64,000 nt of DNA from Luteimicrobium xylanilyticum (lineage in GTDB: Bacteria; Actinomycetota; Actinomycetes; Actinomycetales; Cellulomonadaceae), in assembly GCF_009429125.1 (NCBI RefSeq), contig NZ_CP045529.1, forward strand, positions 3,100,001-3,164,000, in the 5' to 3' direction. How positions within the stretch are numbered: position 1 is the stretch's first letter; each line of letters starts with the position of its first letter. Below are positions 44,530-53,105 of the stretch, piece by piece. Made by a program: the position numbers and the translations under genes. The notes below the pieces were generated by a model. That model did no database searches and was not told the origin of the DNA. It saw nothing but the letters and a program-made list of their open reading frames with translations.

Positions 44530-44772
44530 TCAGTCCTCCACACCGAGACGCCGGAGCGCCTCCTCGATCGAGGCGATCGACTCGAACGTGCTCTTTCGCA
44601 GCATCTCGTCCGGGAACTCGACGTCGAACGCGTCCTCGAGGCCGAGCATCACGTTGACGCTCGCGTGCGAGGTGAGACCGGCCGTGTAGAGGTCGGCCGC
44701 ACGGTCGAGGCCAGCGACATCGACAGGCAACTTGGCGTGATTGATGAGGACGTCTCGAATGACGCTGTCCAT
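44530..44772 (-). CDS. Acyl carrier protein of the aminoacyl-carrier cassette
   Basis: An 80-residue acidic four-helix carrier. YTAGLTSHASVNVMLGLEDAF holds the phosphopantetheine Ser at residue 35; the GLTSxAS form is that of carrier proteins paired with aaRS-like ligases and differs from fatty acid ACP (DSL). The ATG at 44772 has only a weak AAAGGG site. A promoter with TAGGAT stands 56 bases upstream of the start, so this is the first gene of the ACP to tandem-hydrolase operon. Confidence 0.9.
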   Translation of the reverse strand: MDSVIRDVLINHAKLPVDVAGLDRAADLYTAGLTSHASVNVMLGLEDAFDVEFPDEMLRKSTFESIASIEEALRRLGVED

Positions 44773-44827
44773 GACACCCTTTGTCTCGAGCGGAAGCTGC
44801 GCGCCCCGGACAGGACGCGGCAGCACG

Positions 44828-44882
44828 ATCCTAGCCAGCAGGATCGGCGTTTCCCGAGGCCGGTGCCGGGTGGAAAACGGGT
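44828..44882 (-). promoter_or_regulatory. Promoter of the carrier-protein operon with tandem CCACCCG boxes
   Basis: On the minus strand, TTCCACCCG and TTTCCACCCGG follow each other at an 11-bp offset (complement of 44868-44882), and TAGGAT (complement of 44828-44833) begins exactly 38 bases after the A of the second box. The boxes therefore sit about one to two helical turns upstream of a -35 region, as for an activator site. Confidence 0.55.
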
Positions 44883-44893
44883 GGAATCCACTG

Positions 44894-45295
44894 TCACGCC
44901 GCGACTACGGCGGCGACCGCGAGGTCGACCGTGTGGCTGAGCGAGACGTCGAACTCCGTCAGGCCCGCCGCTTCGGCCAGTCTCTCGGCGCGACCGCTCA
45001 GGACGATCCGGCACCAGCCTGCAGGCATTCGGACGACTTCGATCTCGCGCCACCCCGGGACGACGGTGTCTGGCCGAAGCACCTTCAGCACCGCTTCCTT
45101 GGCGGCAAAGCGTGCCGCCAGGCGGGGCGCGCTCGTCGCTGCGTCCGCGCCCCATCCCCCGGAGGAGCGCACCTCGTGATCAGTGAAGAGCCGGCGTCGG
45201 TATGCGTCACCGTGCTGCTCGAGCGCCGCAATGACCTCGCTGACGGGTTGGGCGTCGATCCCGACACGCACCTCAAGCGTCCAGCGGGACGACAC
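44894..45295 (-). CDS. 4'-phosphopantetheinyl transferase, AcpS type
   Basis: A 133-residue protein from GTG 45295; a GTG at 45271 would leave 125 residues that start exactly at the conserved VRVGIDAQPVSEV. RFAAKEAVLKVL holds the catalytic Glu-Lys pair. It activates apo-carrier proteins with coenzyme A. Placed between the reductase and the carrier protein, it is probably dedicated to that carrier. The first 23 bases overlap the reductase gene. Confidence 0.85.
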   Translation of the reverse strand: MSSRWTLEVRVGIDAQPVSEVIAALEQHGDAYRRRLFTDHEVRSSGGWGADAATSAPRLAARFAAKEAVLKVLRPDTVVPGWREIEVVRMPAGWCRIVLSGRAERLAEAAGLTEFDVSLSHTVDLAVAAVVAA

Positions 45296-46070
45296 GCTCC
45301 GTGCGGATGCACGCCGCGCTGTGCCCCATCTGCACGAGCATCCGGGTCACGGCGTCCACGAACCCGGGGGGCCCGCACACGAAGCACTCGGGCACCAGTG
45401 CGGGGGGCCAACCGAAAAGCTCGAGGTCGAGGGCTCCCAGCCGGCCCGCGGCCGGACGCGGGGACCCCGGCGCCGCCTCGCGGGTCGTGACGGTCGCGAG
45501 CTCGAACGGTTTGGACCGTTCGAGTGCCGCGAGGTCCTCGGTGAAGAGCAAACCGGCGGACGAACGCACCGAGTGGACGAGCCGGACAGCACCCTGGCGC
45601 TCCGCACGAGCCCACGCCCGCAGGACGGACATCAACGGGACGAGCCCGGTGCCCCCGGCGACGAGGAACAGCGGTCGGTCACCTGTCTCGCCGGGAGCCC
45701 AGGTGAGACGCTCGCCCTTCGGCCCGTCGACGTGGACGCGCGTCCCGGGCGCCGCGCTCGCGAGGTCGTTCGCACGCGGAGCAGCGCCGTCGGCGGGGAG
45801 CTGGATCACCAGCTCGACCCGACAGGTCCGCGCATTCGGGTCCGTCAGCACGGCATCGGCGATGGAGTAGCTGCGCACCAGCGCGTCCGGCCCGGTGCCC
45901 CACCGGACGTCCACGTACTGCCCCGCCCGGTGCTCGGGCCAATCTGGGACTTCCAGGGCAACCTCCCGGACAGCGGGCGCGAGGTCGCGCACAGCAATCA
46001 CTGTGGCCGGACGCACGCCCGCGCCAAGGGCCCCCGTTGGTTCGAGAGCCTGCACCTTGCTCCGGCTCAT
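45273..46070 (-). CDS. Ferredoxin/flavin reductase-like FAD-NAD(P)H oxidoreductase
   Basis: A 265-residue protein starting at ATG 46070. RSYSIADAV is the FAD-binding RxYS motif, GGTGLVPLMSVLRA the NAD(P)H-binding Gly motif, and FVCGPPGFVDAVTRML the C-terminal end of the FNR superfamily. No 2Fe-2S domain is present. It lies first in the minus-strand run before PPTase and carrier protein and could supply or accept electrons for the acyl-CoA-dehydrogenase-like enzyme; this pairing is inferred. Confidence 0.82.
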   Translation of the reverse strand: MSRSKVQALEPTGALGAGVRPATVIAVRDLAPAVREVALEVPDWPEHRAGQYVDVRWGTGPDALVRSYSIADAVLTDPNARTCRVELVIQLPADGAAPRANDLASAAPGTRVHVDGPKGERLTWAPGETGDRPLFLVAGGTGLVPLMSVLRAWARAERQGAVRLVHSVRSSAGLLFTEDLAALERSKPFELATVTTREAAPGSPRPAAGRLGALDLELFGWPPALVPECFVCGPPGFVDAVTRMLVQMGHSAACIRTERVVPLDA

Positions 46071-46158
46071 CGCACCCACCACCCTCGTCACCCGGGAATC
46101 ACCAGTCCGCCTCTTTCCCAAAGGCTACTTGGTGCGCTCCCTCTGAAACGGACGCATC

Positions 46159-47352
46159 TCAAGCTTCACCCGGTTCGCTCGCGATCCCCGCAAGCATGGC
46201 TGACGCGCGTGTCCATGAAAACTGGGCAGCCTGCTGTCGCGACAATTCGCTCGTCCGCAGCCACAGGGCATCGTCGGAAGCAAGGGTAACGAGCGCTCTC
46301 GCCAACTCGTCGACCGAAGCGTTCTTGCATACAAGCCCGGCGTCGCCGACTGCTTCGACCATTCCCGCTGAATCTGAGCAGACGACCGGTGTTCCCATGG
46401 CGAGCGACTGGAGCGCGGCCGTTGGCAACCCTTCGGCCCAGAGCGACGGGAGGCAGGCAGCACCGGCCCCGTGCATCTTGGCGGCAAGGGCCCCTTCATC
46501 AAGCCAGCCCAGCCAACGCACCGACACCGACATGTGGGCAGCTCGTTCGCGAAGACGAGCCGAGTAGGCGGAATCGCCTGTGCCGCCACCGTAGTCCGCG
46601 CTTCCCGCCACTTCCACCACGACCGGCCGTTCGAGCTTCGCGGCCGCCTGCTCGGCTGCGTCGAGCACGAGATGCACACCCTTGTGCTCCGCCACGCGGC
46701 CGACGAACAAGACTACGAAGGCATCCTGTGGTGCGGTTCGCCTGGCATTCGTCACGAACGGAGCCCCCACACCGTTGTGCACGACCTCCAGCCGGTCAGT
46801 CAGCGCTCCTCCGGTGCGTCGTCGAACGTCTTCGCGGAGATGGTCGGCACAGAAGACGACGCGATCCGCAGCGCGGAGCAATCGGGAGAGCTCACGTCGG
46901 CGATACGTCCGTGACAGTGGGTTATGAACGTACAAGCACAACTCAGCATCTGGAAGAGCTTCGCGCCAGCGCGGGAGACTTGCTGACGCGTAGTGCCCTT
47001 CGTAGAGAAGCACGACATCAGCACCACGCTCCGCCACCGCTTCGATTGCCGGATCGTAGAGGCGGCCATAGTGCGGTCGAGGCCGGCCTATGCCACCGGC
47101 AACGACATCGACCCCCAGTTCACGTCGCGTGAACCACTGACGGGGGCAGGCGCGCGTGTAGTCGACGTAGACCTGACCGAGGCTTTCGACGGAGACACCG
47201 CGGTTGTCGCTCAGCACCGCGTACGACGTCCCGCCCAGGTCCTCACGGTAAGCGTCCCCGAGCCTCTGGACGACTGTCATGAGCGTGCTCGCCTGGGGCG
47301 AGAACGCCATCGGGACGTGAGCAACGACAGGCGGATCTTCGCCGTCTCGCAC
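46159..47352 (-). CDS. Glycosyltransferase family 4
   Basis: A 397-residue protein from a GTG seven bases after GGAGG. It is a GT-B enzyme: VVHNGVGAPFV hinge, VVLFVGRVAEHKGVHLVLDA, and PSLWAEGLPTAALQSLAMGTPVVCSDSAG with the donor-binding glutamate. On the same strand, TAGGTT in the upstream gap may be a -10 box, with an ACCC 50 bases before it. Sugar unknown. Confidence 0.88.
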   Translation of the reverse strand: MRDGEDPPVVAHVPMAFSPQASTLMTVVQRLGDAYREDLGGTSYAVLSDNRGVSVESLGQVYVDYTRACPRQWFTRRELGVDVVAGGIGRPRPHYGRLYDPAIEAVAERGADVVLLYEGHYASASLPRWREALPDAELCLYVHNPLSRTYRRRELSRLLRAADRVVFCADHLREDVRRRTGGALTDRLEVVHNGVGAPFVTNARRTAPQDAFVVLFVGRVAEHKGVHLVLDAAEQAAAKLERPVVVEVAGSADYGGGTGDSAYSARLRERAAHMSVSVRWLGWLDEGALAAKMHGAGAACLPSLWAEGLPTAALQSLAMGTPVVCSDSAGMVEAVGDAGLVCKNASVDELARALVTLASDDALWLRTSELSRQQAAQFSWTRASAMLAGIASEPGEA

Positions 47353-47531
47353 CGGGCCGCCTCCTTCTCGCGCCGCGTTCTGCACTCGCCGGGGACGCGA
47401 TGCCCACCCTTCCACTGCTGGAAACCTACCGATGGGCCAGACATCGAACAACATGCCACCACAGACTCCCGGCTGGGTGATTTGCCGGAGCACGCGCCCC
47501 TGCGGATTCGCGGTGGTGGACAATCGCTCGC

Positions 47532-49541
47532 ATGAAGGTGCTGCGCGTGTCCCACAGTGCCGTGGTCGACGCGTGGCGCGAGCGTGAGCGCGAGCTGCGC
47601 CGCCGCGGTGTCGAGGTGCGCCTCCTGTCGGCACGTGCGTGGGACGAGGCGGGACGGATGGTCCCGCTCGAGCCGCGCCCGGGCGAGGACATGGTGGGCG
47701 TCCGGACCTTCGGTTCCCACCCCGCCCTGTTCCTGTTCGACCCGGTGGCGCTGTGGCGCGAGCTGGGCCGCGACGTGGATGTCCTGGACCTCCACGAGGA
47801 GCCCTATGCGCTCGCGTCGCTGGAGGTCCTGGTCCTGCGCCGCCTCCGGCACCTGCTGACGGGTCGGCCCCGAGCTCTCGCCCCGTACGCGCTGTACTCG
47901 GCCCAGAACATCGAGAAGCGCTACCCGCCACCGTTCCGCTGGTTCGAGCGCGCGGTCCTGCGCCGCGCGGCGGCGTTGTCCGTGTGCAACGTCGCCGGCG
48001 AGATCGCCGTCCGCAAGGGATTCCGCGGCGGGGTGCACTGGATCCCTCTCGGCTTCGATCCTGCGATCTTCCACCCTGACGACGAGCAGTCGGAGCCCGG
48101 TCCGGGTTCCGACTGCCGGGTGCGCGTCGGCTACGCCGGCCGCCTGGTCGACTACAAGGGTGTCCGCGTCCTCCTCGACGCGATCGAGGCGTCCGACACC
48201 CTGCGCCTCGACCTCGTCGGTGACGGCCCCCTGCGCGACGAGGTCGCCACTCGTGCCGCTCGCTCGGACGGGCTCGTGACGCTCCACCCGGGCACGGATG
48301 CCGAGGAGCTCGCGGCGTTCTACCGCTCGGTGGACGTGCTGGCCGTCCCGTCACTGGAGACCCCGGGATGGGTCGAGCAGTTCGGCCGGGTCGTGGTCGA
48401 GGCCATGGCCTGCGGGACCCCGGTGGTGACGACGCCCACGGGCGCGCTGCCCGACGTCGTCGGCGACGCCGGGCTGCTGGTCCCGCCGAACGACGTCCCC
48501 GCCTTGCGCGAGGCGCTCGAGCGGGTGGGCGAGGACCCCGCGTTGGCGGCACGGCTCCGGGCCGCGGGGATCCAACGCGCCGCTGGCTGCACCTGGGCGT
48601 CCGTCGCAGACGACTACGAGGCGATGTACGAGTCGATGACCGGCAGCAGTACACGGCGGGTCGCTCTGCCCGCAGATGGCGCCGCGCCTGCGCGCGACGT
48701 CGAGGTCGTCGTCGTCGCGTATCACCGCCCCGACCTGCTCGCGCAGGCGCTGGCCCCCGTGGCCGGCCGGCTCCCGGTGACCGTCGTCGACAACTCGTCG
48801 TCGCCCGAGGTGAAGTCCGTCGCCGTGGCCGCTGGCGCCCGCTACCTGGACCCGGGCCGCAACGGCGGCTTCGCGGCAGGCGTCAACCATGCCCTCGCCG
48901 ACCGGCTCGTCCCGGCTGCCGACGTGCTCCTGCTCAACCCCGACGCCGTCGTCGACCCCGCCGACGTCGGGCGGCTGTCTTACGCTCTCGCCACCGACCC
49001 GCGCCTCGCCAGCGTCGGCCCCTCCCAGGTCGACGACGACGGCGCCCCCGCCCGCGTCGCCTGGCCGTTCCCGACCCCGGGCGGGGCCTGGCTCGAAGCC
49101 GTCGGGCTCGGGCGCCTACGCACGCGGGAGGACTTCGTCATCGGCTCCGTGCTGCTCCTGCGCGCCGAGGCGCTCGACGACGTCGGCACGTTCGACGAGA
49201 CGTTCTTCCTCTACGCCGAGGAGACCGACTGGGCACGGCGAGCCGTCGCCCGCGGATGGCGCCACGCCGTCGTCCCCGACGCCGTCGCGAGGCACACCGG
49301 TGGCGCGACGAGCTCCGACGAGGCACGGCGTGAGCGCACGTTCCACGCCTCTCAAGAGCGCTACTACCGCAAGCACTTCGGAGCCCTCGGCTGGCAGGCT
49401 GCGCGGAGTGCGGCGCTCGCGGGGTCGGCCGTGCGCGGCGTTGTTCTGCCGGGCGAACGCGGCGCGGCGGCCCGCCGCCGGGCGGCGCTCTACGTGCGGG
49501 GTCCCGTCACCACCTACGAGTCCATGGACGGCTGCGCATGA
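47532..49541 (+). CDS. Fused GT4-GT2 bifunctional glycosyltransferase
   Basis: A 669-residue two-domain enzyme. Residues 1-370 are GT4 (MKVLRVSHSAVVDAWRERE, VGYAGRLVDYKGVRVLLDA, ETPGWVEQFGRVVVEAMACG); residues about 380-669 are GT2 of rhamnosyltransferase type (VEVVVVAYHRPDLL, VTVVDNSSSPE, GRNGGFAAGVNHAL, LLNPDAVVDP, FDETFFLYAEETDWARRA). The fusion implies two consecutive sugar additions to one acceptor. It overlaps the next gene by ATGA. Confidence 0.9.
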   Translation: MKVLRVSHSAVVDAWRERERELRRRGVEVRLLSARAWDEAGRMVPLEPRPGEDMVGVRTFGSHPALFLFDPVALWRELGRDVDVLDLHEEPYALASLEVLVLRRLRHLLTGRPRALAPYALYSAQNIEKRYPPPFRWFERAVLRRAAALSVCNVAGEIAVRKGFRGGVHWIPLGFDPAIFHPDDEQSEPGPGSDCRVRVGYAGRLVDYKGVRVLLDAIEASDTLRLDLVGDGPLRDEVATRAARSDGLVTLHPGTDAEELAAFYRSVDVLAVPSLETPGWVEQFGRVVVEAMACGTPVVTTPTGALPDVVGDAGLLVPPNDVPALREALERVGEDPALAARLRAAGIQRAAGCTWASVADDYEAMYESMTGSSTRRVALPADGAAPARDVEVVVVAYHRPDLLAQALAPVAGRLPVTVVDNSSSPEVKSVAVAAGARYLDPGRNGGFAAGVNHALADRLVPAADVLLLNPDAVVDPADVGRLSYALATDPRLASVGPSQVDDDGAPARVAWPFPTPGGAWLEAVGLGRLRTREDFVIGSVLLLRAEALDDVGTFDETFFLYAEETDWARRAVARGWRHAVVPDAVARHTGGATSSDEARRERTFHASQERYYRKHFGALGWQAARSAALAGSAVRGVVLPGERGAAARRRAALYVRGPVTTYESMDGCA

Positions 49542-50878
49542 CGGCGAGCGCACGTGCCAAGGCCTGGTTCACCGGCACGTTCGCAGCGATCGCCATCCTC
49601 GCCGTGCTCGCCGCGATCGGCGTCGCGATCCCCCGGAACGGCCTGTACGCGATCGTTGGGGCGCTGGCCCTCCTTGTCGTCGGAGCGACCGTCTACCAGC
49701 CGGTCGCTCTACCCGTGCTCGCGATGCCGGCGCTCGTGATCGTCCAGCGCGTCGGCGGCGACAGCACCAACCTGTCCTTCAGCGACGTCGCACTGTTCGG
49801 TGCGTTCTGGGCCGCGCTCCTGCTCGGACCACGGCCTTGGTCGCGCCCGCTGCGGTGGTTGCTCTGGCTGTCGGCCGTCTACCAGGTGGCGACGCTCTTC
49901 ACAGTGATCGCGAACCCGTACCGGGCAAACACGATCGAGTGGTTCCACGCTTGGCTCTCGATCGCGGGTGCGCTCGTGGTGGGCTGGGCCGTCGGCAGGT
50001 CCGGGTTCGCCCGGACCGGGATCATCCTCTACCTGATCCCGTGCTTCCTGATCGCGGTGCTGACCTGCGGGGTCGCCCTCGGCCAGCTCGCCCGCGGTGA
50101 CACGGAGCCTGTATTCCTCGACTGGCCGTTCTACATGCACAAGAACTTCATCGGGGACGTGCTCGGTATCGCCGCGCTCGTCCTCTACGCCCGTCCGCCG
50201 TGGCTCGCGCTCCCTCGCTGGTTCACGTTCGGTGGGTTCTGGTTGTGCGTCGCCGCGATCGCGGGCTCGCAGTCACGCCAGGCCGTCGTCGGGCTGGGTG
50301 TGGCCGTGCTCGTCGTCGCGCTCCGCCGTGGCCAGGACGTCCGCCACACGAAGCTTGTGCTGCTCGCAGTGATCCCCGCCGGGATTCTCGTGTTTCAGGC
50401 CTTCCAGGACCAGCTCGCCTCCGGGAACCAGTTCAACTCCGCCTACCAGCGACTGACCTGGTTCCAGCAGTCACTGGTCGTGTGGAACCAGAACCAGTGG
50501 TTCGGAGCCGGCCTGCGCTGGTGGTACACCGACCGCACGGGCTTCAACTTCCAGCCGCCCCAGGCGGAGCTCGAAGTGCTGTCCTCGGCAGGCACGATCG
50601 GTCTCATCGGCTTCATCATCCTCATGGTGGGCACGCTCGTCGTCCTTTGGCGCGTGGCGCCGCAGTACGGCACCCTCGCCTTCACAGTCGTGCTCTCCCG
50701 GCTCGTGCAGGGCCAGCTCGACCTCTTCTGGGTCTCGATCCAGACGTCGGTGCCCTTTGTCATCGCCGGCGTGTGCCTTGGGGCACTCGCCCGCTCGGAA
50801 GCCGAAAAGACCGCGCGCGGACCTGACGAAGCAACGGTCTCCCCCGCTCTGCCTCGAGGACAGCGAGTGCCCGTATGA
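49538..50878 (+). CDS. O-antigen polymerase/ligase-like membrane protein
   Basis: A 446-residue protein with about ten to eleven membrane helices and a large outer loop (QDQLASGNQFNSAYQRLTWF, NQWFGAGLRWWYTDRTG) placed before the last helices, which is the O-antigen ligase/Wzy-like layout. GSQSRQAVVGLGVA carries the Arg expected before that loop. It may polymerise repeat units or attach chains at the cell surface. It is coupled by ATGA overlaps to both neighbouring glycosyltransferases. Confidence 0.8.
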   Translation: MTASARAKAWFTGTFAAIAILAVLAAIGVAIPRNGLYAIVGALALLVVGATVYQPVALPVLAMPALVIVQRVGGDSTNLSFSDVALFGAFWAALLLGPRPWSRPLRWLLWLSAVYQVATLFTVIANPYRANTIEWFHAWLSIAGALVVGWAVGRSGFARTGIILYLIPCFLIAVLTCGVALGQLARGDTEPVFLDWPFYMHKNFIGDVLGIAALVLYARPPWLALPRWFTFGGFWLCVAAIAGSQSRQAVVGLGVAVLVVALRRGQDVRHTKLVLLAVIPAGILVFQAFQDQLASGNQFNSAYQRLTWFQQSLVVWNQNQWFGAGLRWWYTDRTGFNFQPPQAELEVLSSAGTIGLIGFIILMVGTLVVLWRVAPQYGTLAFTVVLSRLVQGQLDLFWVSIQTSVPFVIAGVCLGALARSEAEKTARGPDEATVSPALPRGQRVPV

Positions 50879-51900
50879 AGGTCCTCCACGTGGTCGACTC
50901 TGATCGATTCGCAGGCGTCGAACGGCACGTGGCCCGGCTCGCGCGGGGCCAAGCGGCTGCCGGGTACCGCGTCGTCGTGCTCGGCGGCGCCGCTGCGCCA
51001 GTGTCGCTCGAGGCCGGCCCCGACGTCCGCCACGCCACGGCCGTCGGCCTCCTCCAGACCTCCTCCCAGGTCCGGCGGTACGCCGACGGCGCCGACGTCG
51101 TCCACGTCCACATGACGGCCGCCGAGGTTGCCACCGCCCTCGCTCGCGTGGGGACACGGCACCGTCCGCCGGTCGTCAGCACCCGCCACTTCGCGCTCCG
51201 CCGTGGCAGCGGCCCGCTCGGGCCGGTGGTCGCCCGCGTCGCGGGCGCGGTGGTCGACCACCAGATCGCGATCAGCGAGTTCACCGCCGACGCGGTCGAG
51301 GGGCCGTCGACGGTGGTGCTGGCGGGGGTCGACCGCCAGCCGGACGCACAAGCTGCTTCCGACCGGGAACGGCGCGTCCTCCTCGTGCAGCGGCTCGAGG
51401 AGGAGAAGCGGGCCGACCTCGGGATCGAGGCCTTCGCGCGCTCCGGCCTTGCAACGCAGGGGTGGTCGCTCCACGTCGTCGGGGAGGGCGCGCTCCGCCC
51501 CGATCTCGAGTCACTCGCTGAGCGGCTGCTGCCCACCGGGGTCGTCCGCTTCACGGGCCGCGTCGACGACGTGCCCCGCGTGATGCGCGACGCCGCGCTC
51601 ATGATCGCCCCCACACCCGGCGAGCACTTCGGACTGTCCGTCCTCGAGGCGATGTCCGCCGGGCTCCCTGTGGTGGCGGACGGCTCCGGCGGCCATCTCG
51701 AGACTCTCGGCCGGGTTTCCGGCGCGGCGCTCTACCATTCGCTCGACGCCGACGACGCCGCGCGCCTCCTGCGTGCGCTCGCCGGGAATGCCGGTGCCCG
51801 GGACGCCTACGCACAGGCCGAGCAGGCCCGCCAGCGAGCCGACTTCACGCTCGATGCACAGGTGGCCGCGACCGATGCGGTCTACCGTTCAGTGTTGTGA
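50875..51900 (+). CDS. Glycosyltransferase family 4
   Basis: A 341-residue GT-B enzyme: MKVLHVVDSDRFAGVERHVARL, VVHVHMTAAEV, RHFALRRGSG, LLVQRLEEEKRADLGIEAF and PTPGEHFGLSVLEAMSAGLPVVADGSGG with the donor-site Glu residues. It stands in the four-gene plus-strand operon 47532-53105, in which all junctions overlap. Confidence 0.9.
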   Translation: MKVLHVVDSDRFAGVERHVARLARGQAAAGYRVVVLGGAAAPVSLEAGPDVRHATAVGLLQTSSQVRRYADGADVVHVHMTAAEVATALARVGTRHRPPVVSTRHFALRRGSGPLGPVVARVAGAVVDHQIAISEFTADAVEGPSTVVLAGVDRQPDAQAASDRERRVLLVQRLEEEKRADLGIEAFARSGLATQGWSLHVVGEGALRPDLESLAERLLPTGVVRFTGRVDDVPRVMRDAALMIAPTPGEHFGLSVLEAMSAGLPVVADGSGGHLETLGRVSGAALYHSLDADDAARLLRALAGNAGARDAYAQAEQARQRADFTLDAQVAATDAVYRSVL

Positions 51901-53105
51901 GCGCGCGCCCCGTCCCGCCCGGTGTCCCCACCGGCGAGCCCGAGTCCCTCGTCGTCGTCTCGCTCGAGCCGTGGGACGAGGTGTGGCGCCGCAATCAGTA
52001 CCTCGTGACGGAACTGATGCGGGCCGACCCGGCACTCCGGGTGCTGTTCGTCGAGCCGCCGTCCGATCTGACCTACGCTGCGCTGCGCCGGACGACTCCC
52101 CGCCCCGGACGGGGACTGCGCCCGGGCCCCGACCTCGACGGCGTCGGGCCGAGCCGCCTGTGGCTCTACGAGCCCACCAAGACGTTGCCCCGGCGCGTCG
52201 CGCCCCACTACGACGAGCACCGCGCGAGCCGCATCCTGCGTGCGGCCCGCCATGCGGGTCTCGTCCGGCCGACGCTCTGGATCAACGACGCGGGCGTGGC
52301 GCCGCTGCTCGACGCCGGACTCCCCGTCCTGTACGACGTGACGGACGACTGGCTCGCCGCCGACCGCCCGCCCGCGGAACGCGAACGGTTGCGCCGTGAC
52401 GAGTCGGCGATGCTGTCCCGCGCCGGATCCGTGACGGTGTGCTCGCCGGCGCTCGCCGCATCGAAGGGGGCCGAGCGCCCCGCGGGCGCGTCGCCGGTGA
52501 CGCTCGTGACCAACGGGGTCGACGTCGAGCGCTACCGCACACCAGCGCCCAGGCCTCACGACCTGCCGCCGGGTCGGACCGCCGTGTACGTCGGCACGCT
52601 CCACTCCGACCGGCTCGACGTCGACCTGTGCGTCACGACGAGCGAGGCCATGGACGGCGACGGCACGCTCGTGCTCGTCGGTCCGGTCGCGCTCGGTCCC
52701 GACGACGTCCGTCGGCTCCACGAGGCCGGGGTCGTCCTGCTGGGCCCCCGCCCGCGCGACGCCGTACCCGCCTACCTGCAGCACGCCGACCTGCTCGTGG
52801 TGCCGCACGTGGTCGACGCGTTCACGGACAGCCTCGACCCCATCAAGCTCTACGAGTACCTCGCCGTCGGGCGACCGGTCGTCTCGACGCCGGTGGCCGG
52901 GTTCCGCGACGCGGGACGGACGGTGGACGTCGCGAAAGGCGACGGCTTCGCTGATGCCGTCGTCGCGGTCGTCCAGGCTCCGCGTGTCGCGAGCGTCGCC
53001 GCACCGGACGATCTGCCCACGTGGGACCGGCAGTCCGCGCTGTTCCGCACCGCGCTCGACGATGCGCGGTCCGCGACGAACGGGCCCGGGGCTGCAGGCT
53101 CTTAG
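51897..53105 (+). CDS. Glycosyltransferase, GT4-like (TuaH type)
   Basis: A 402-residue protein: LVVVSLEPWDEVWRRNQYLVTELM, LYDVTDDWLAADRPPAER, LVTNGVDVERYR, AVYVGTLHSDRLDVDLC and DSLDPIKLYEYLAVGRPVVSTPVAGF. These match the TuaH-like or GT4-like proteins of teichuronate and actinobacterial cell-wall polymer loci. The GTG overlaps the stop upstream. It ends convergently in the same TTAG as the following minus-strand gene. Confidence 0.82.
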   Translation: MSARPVPPGVPTGEPESLVVVSLEPWDEVWRRNQYLVTELMRADPALRVLFVEPPSDLTYAALRRTTPRPGRGLRPGPDLDGVGPSRLWLYEPTKTLPRRVAPHYDEHRASRILRAARHAGLVRPTLWINDAGVAPLLDAGLPVLYDVTDDWLAADRPPAERERLRRDESAMLSRAGSVTVCSPALAASKGAERPAGASPVTLVTNGVDVERYRTPAPRPHDLPPGRTAVYVGTLHSDRLDVDLCVTTSEAMDGDGTLVLVGPVALGPDDVRRLHEAGVVLLGPRPRDAVPAYLQHADLLVVPHVVDAFTDSLDPIKLYEYLAVGRPVVSTPVAGFRDAGRTVDVAKGDGFADAVVAVVQAPRVASVAAPDDLPTWDRQSALFRTALDDARSATNGPGAAGS

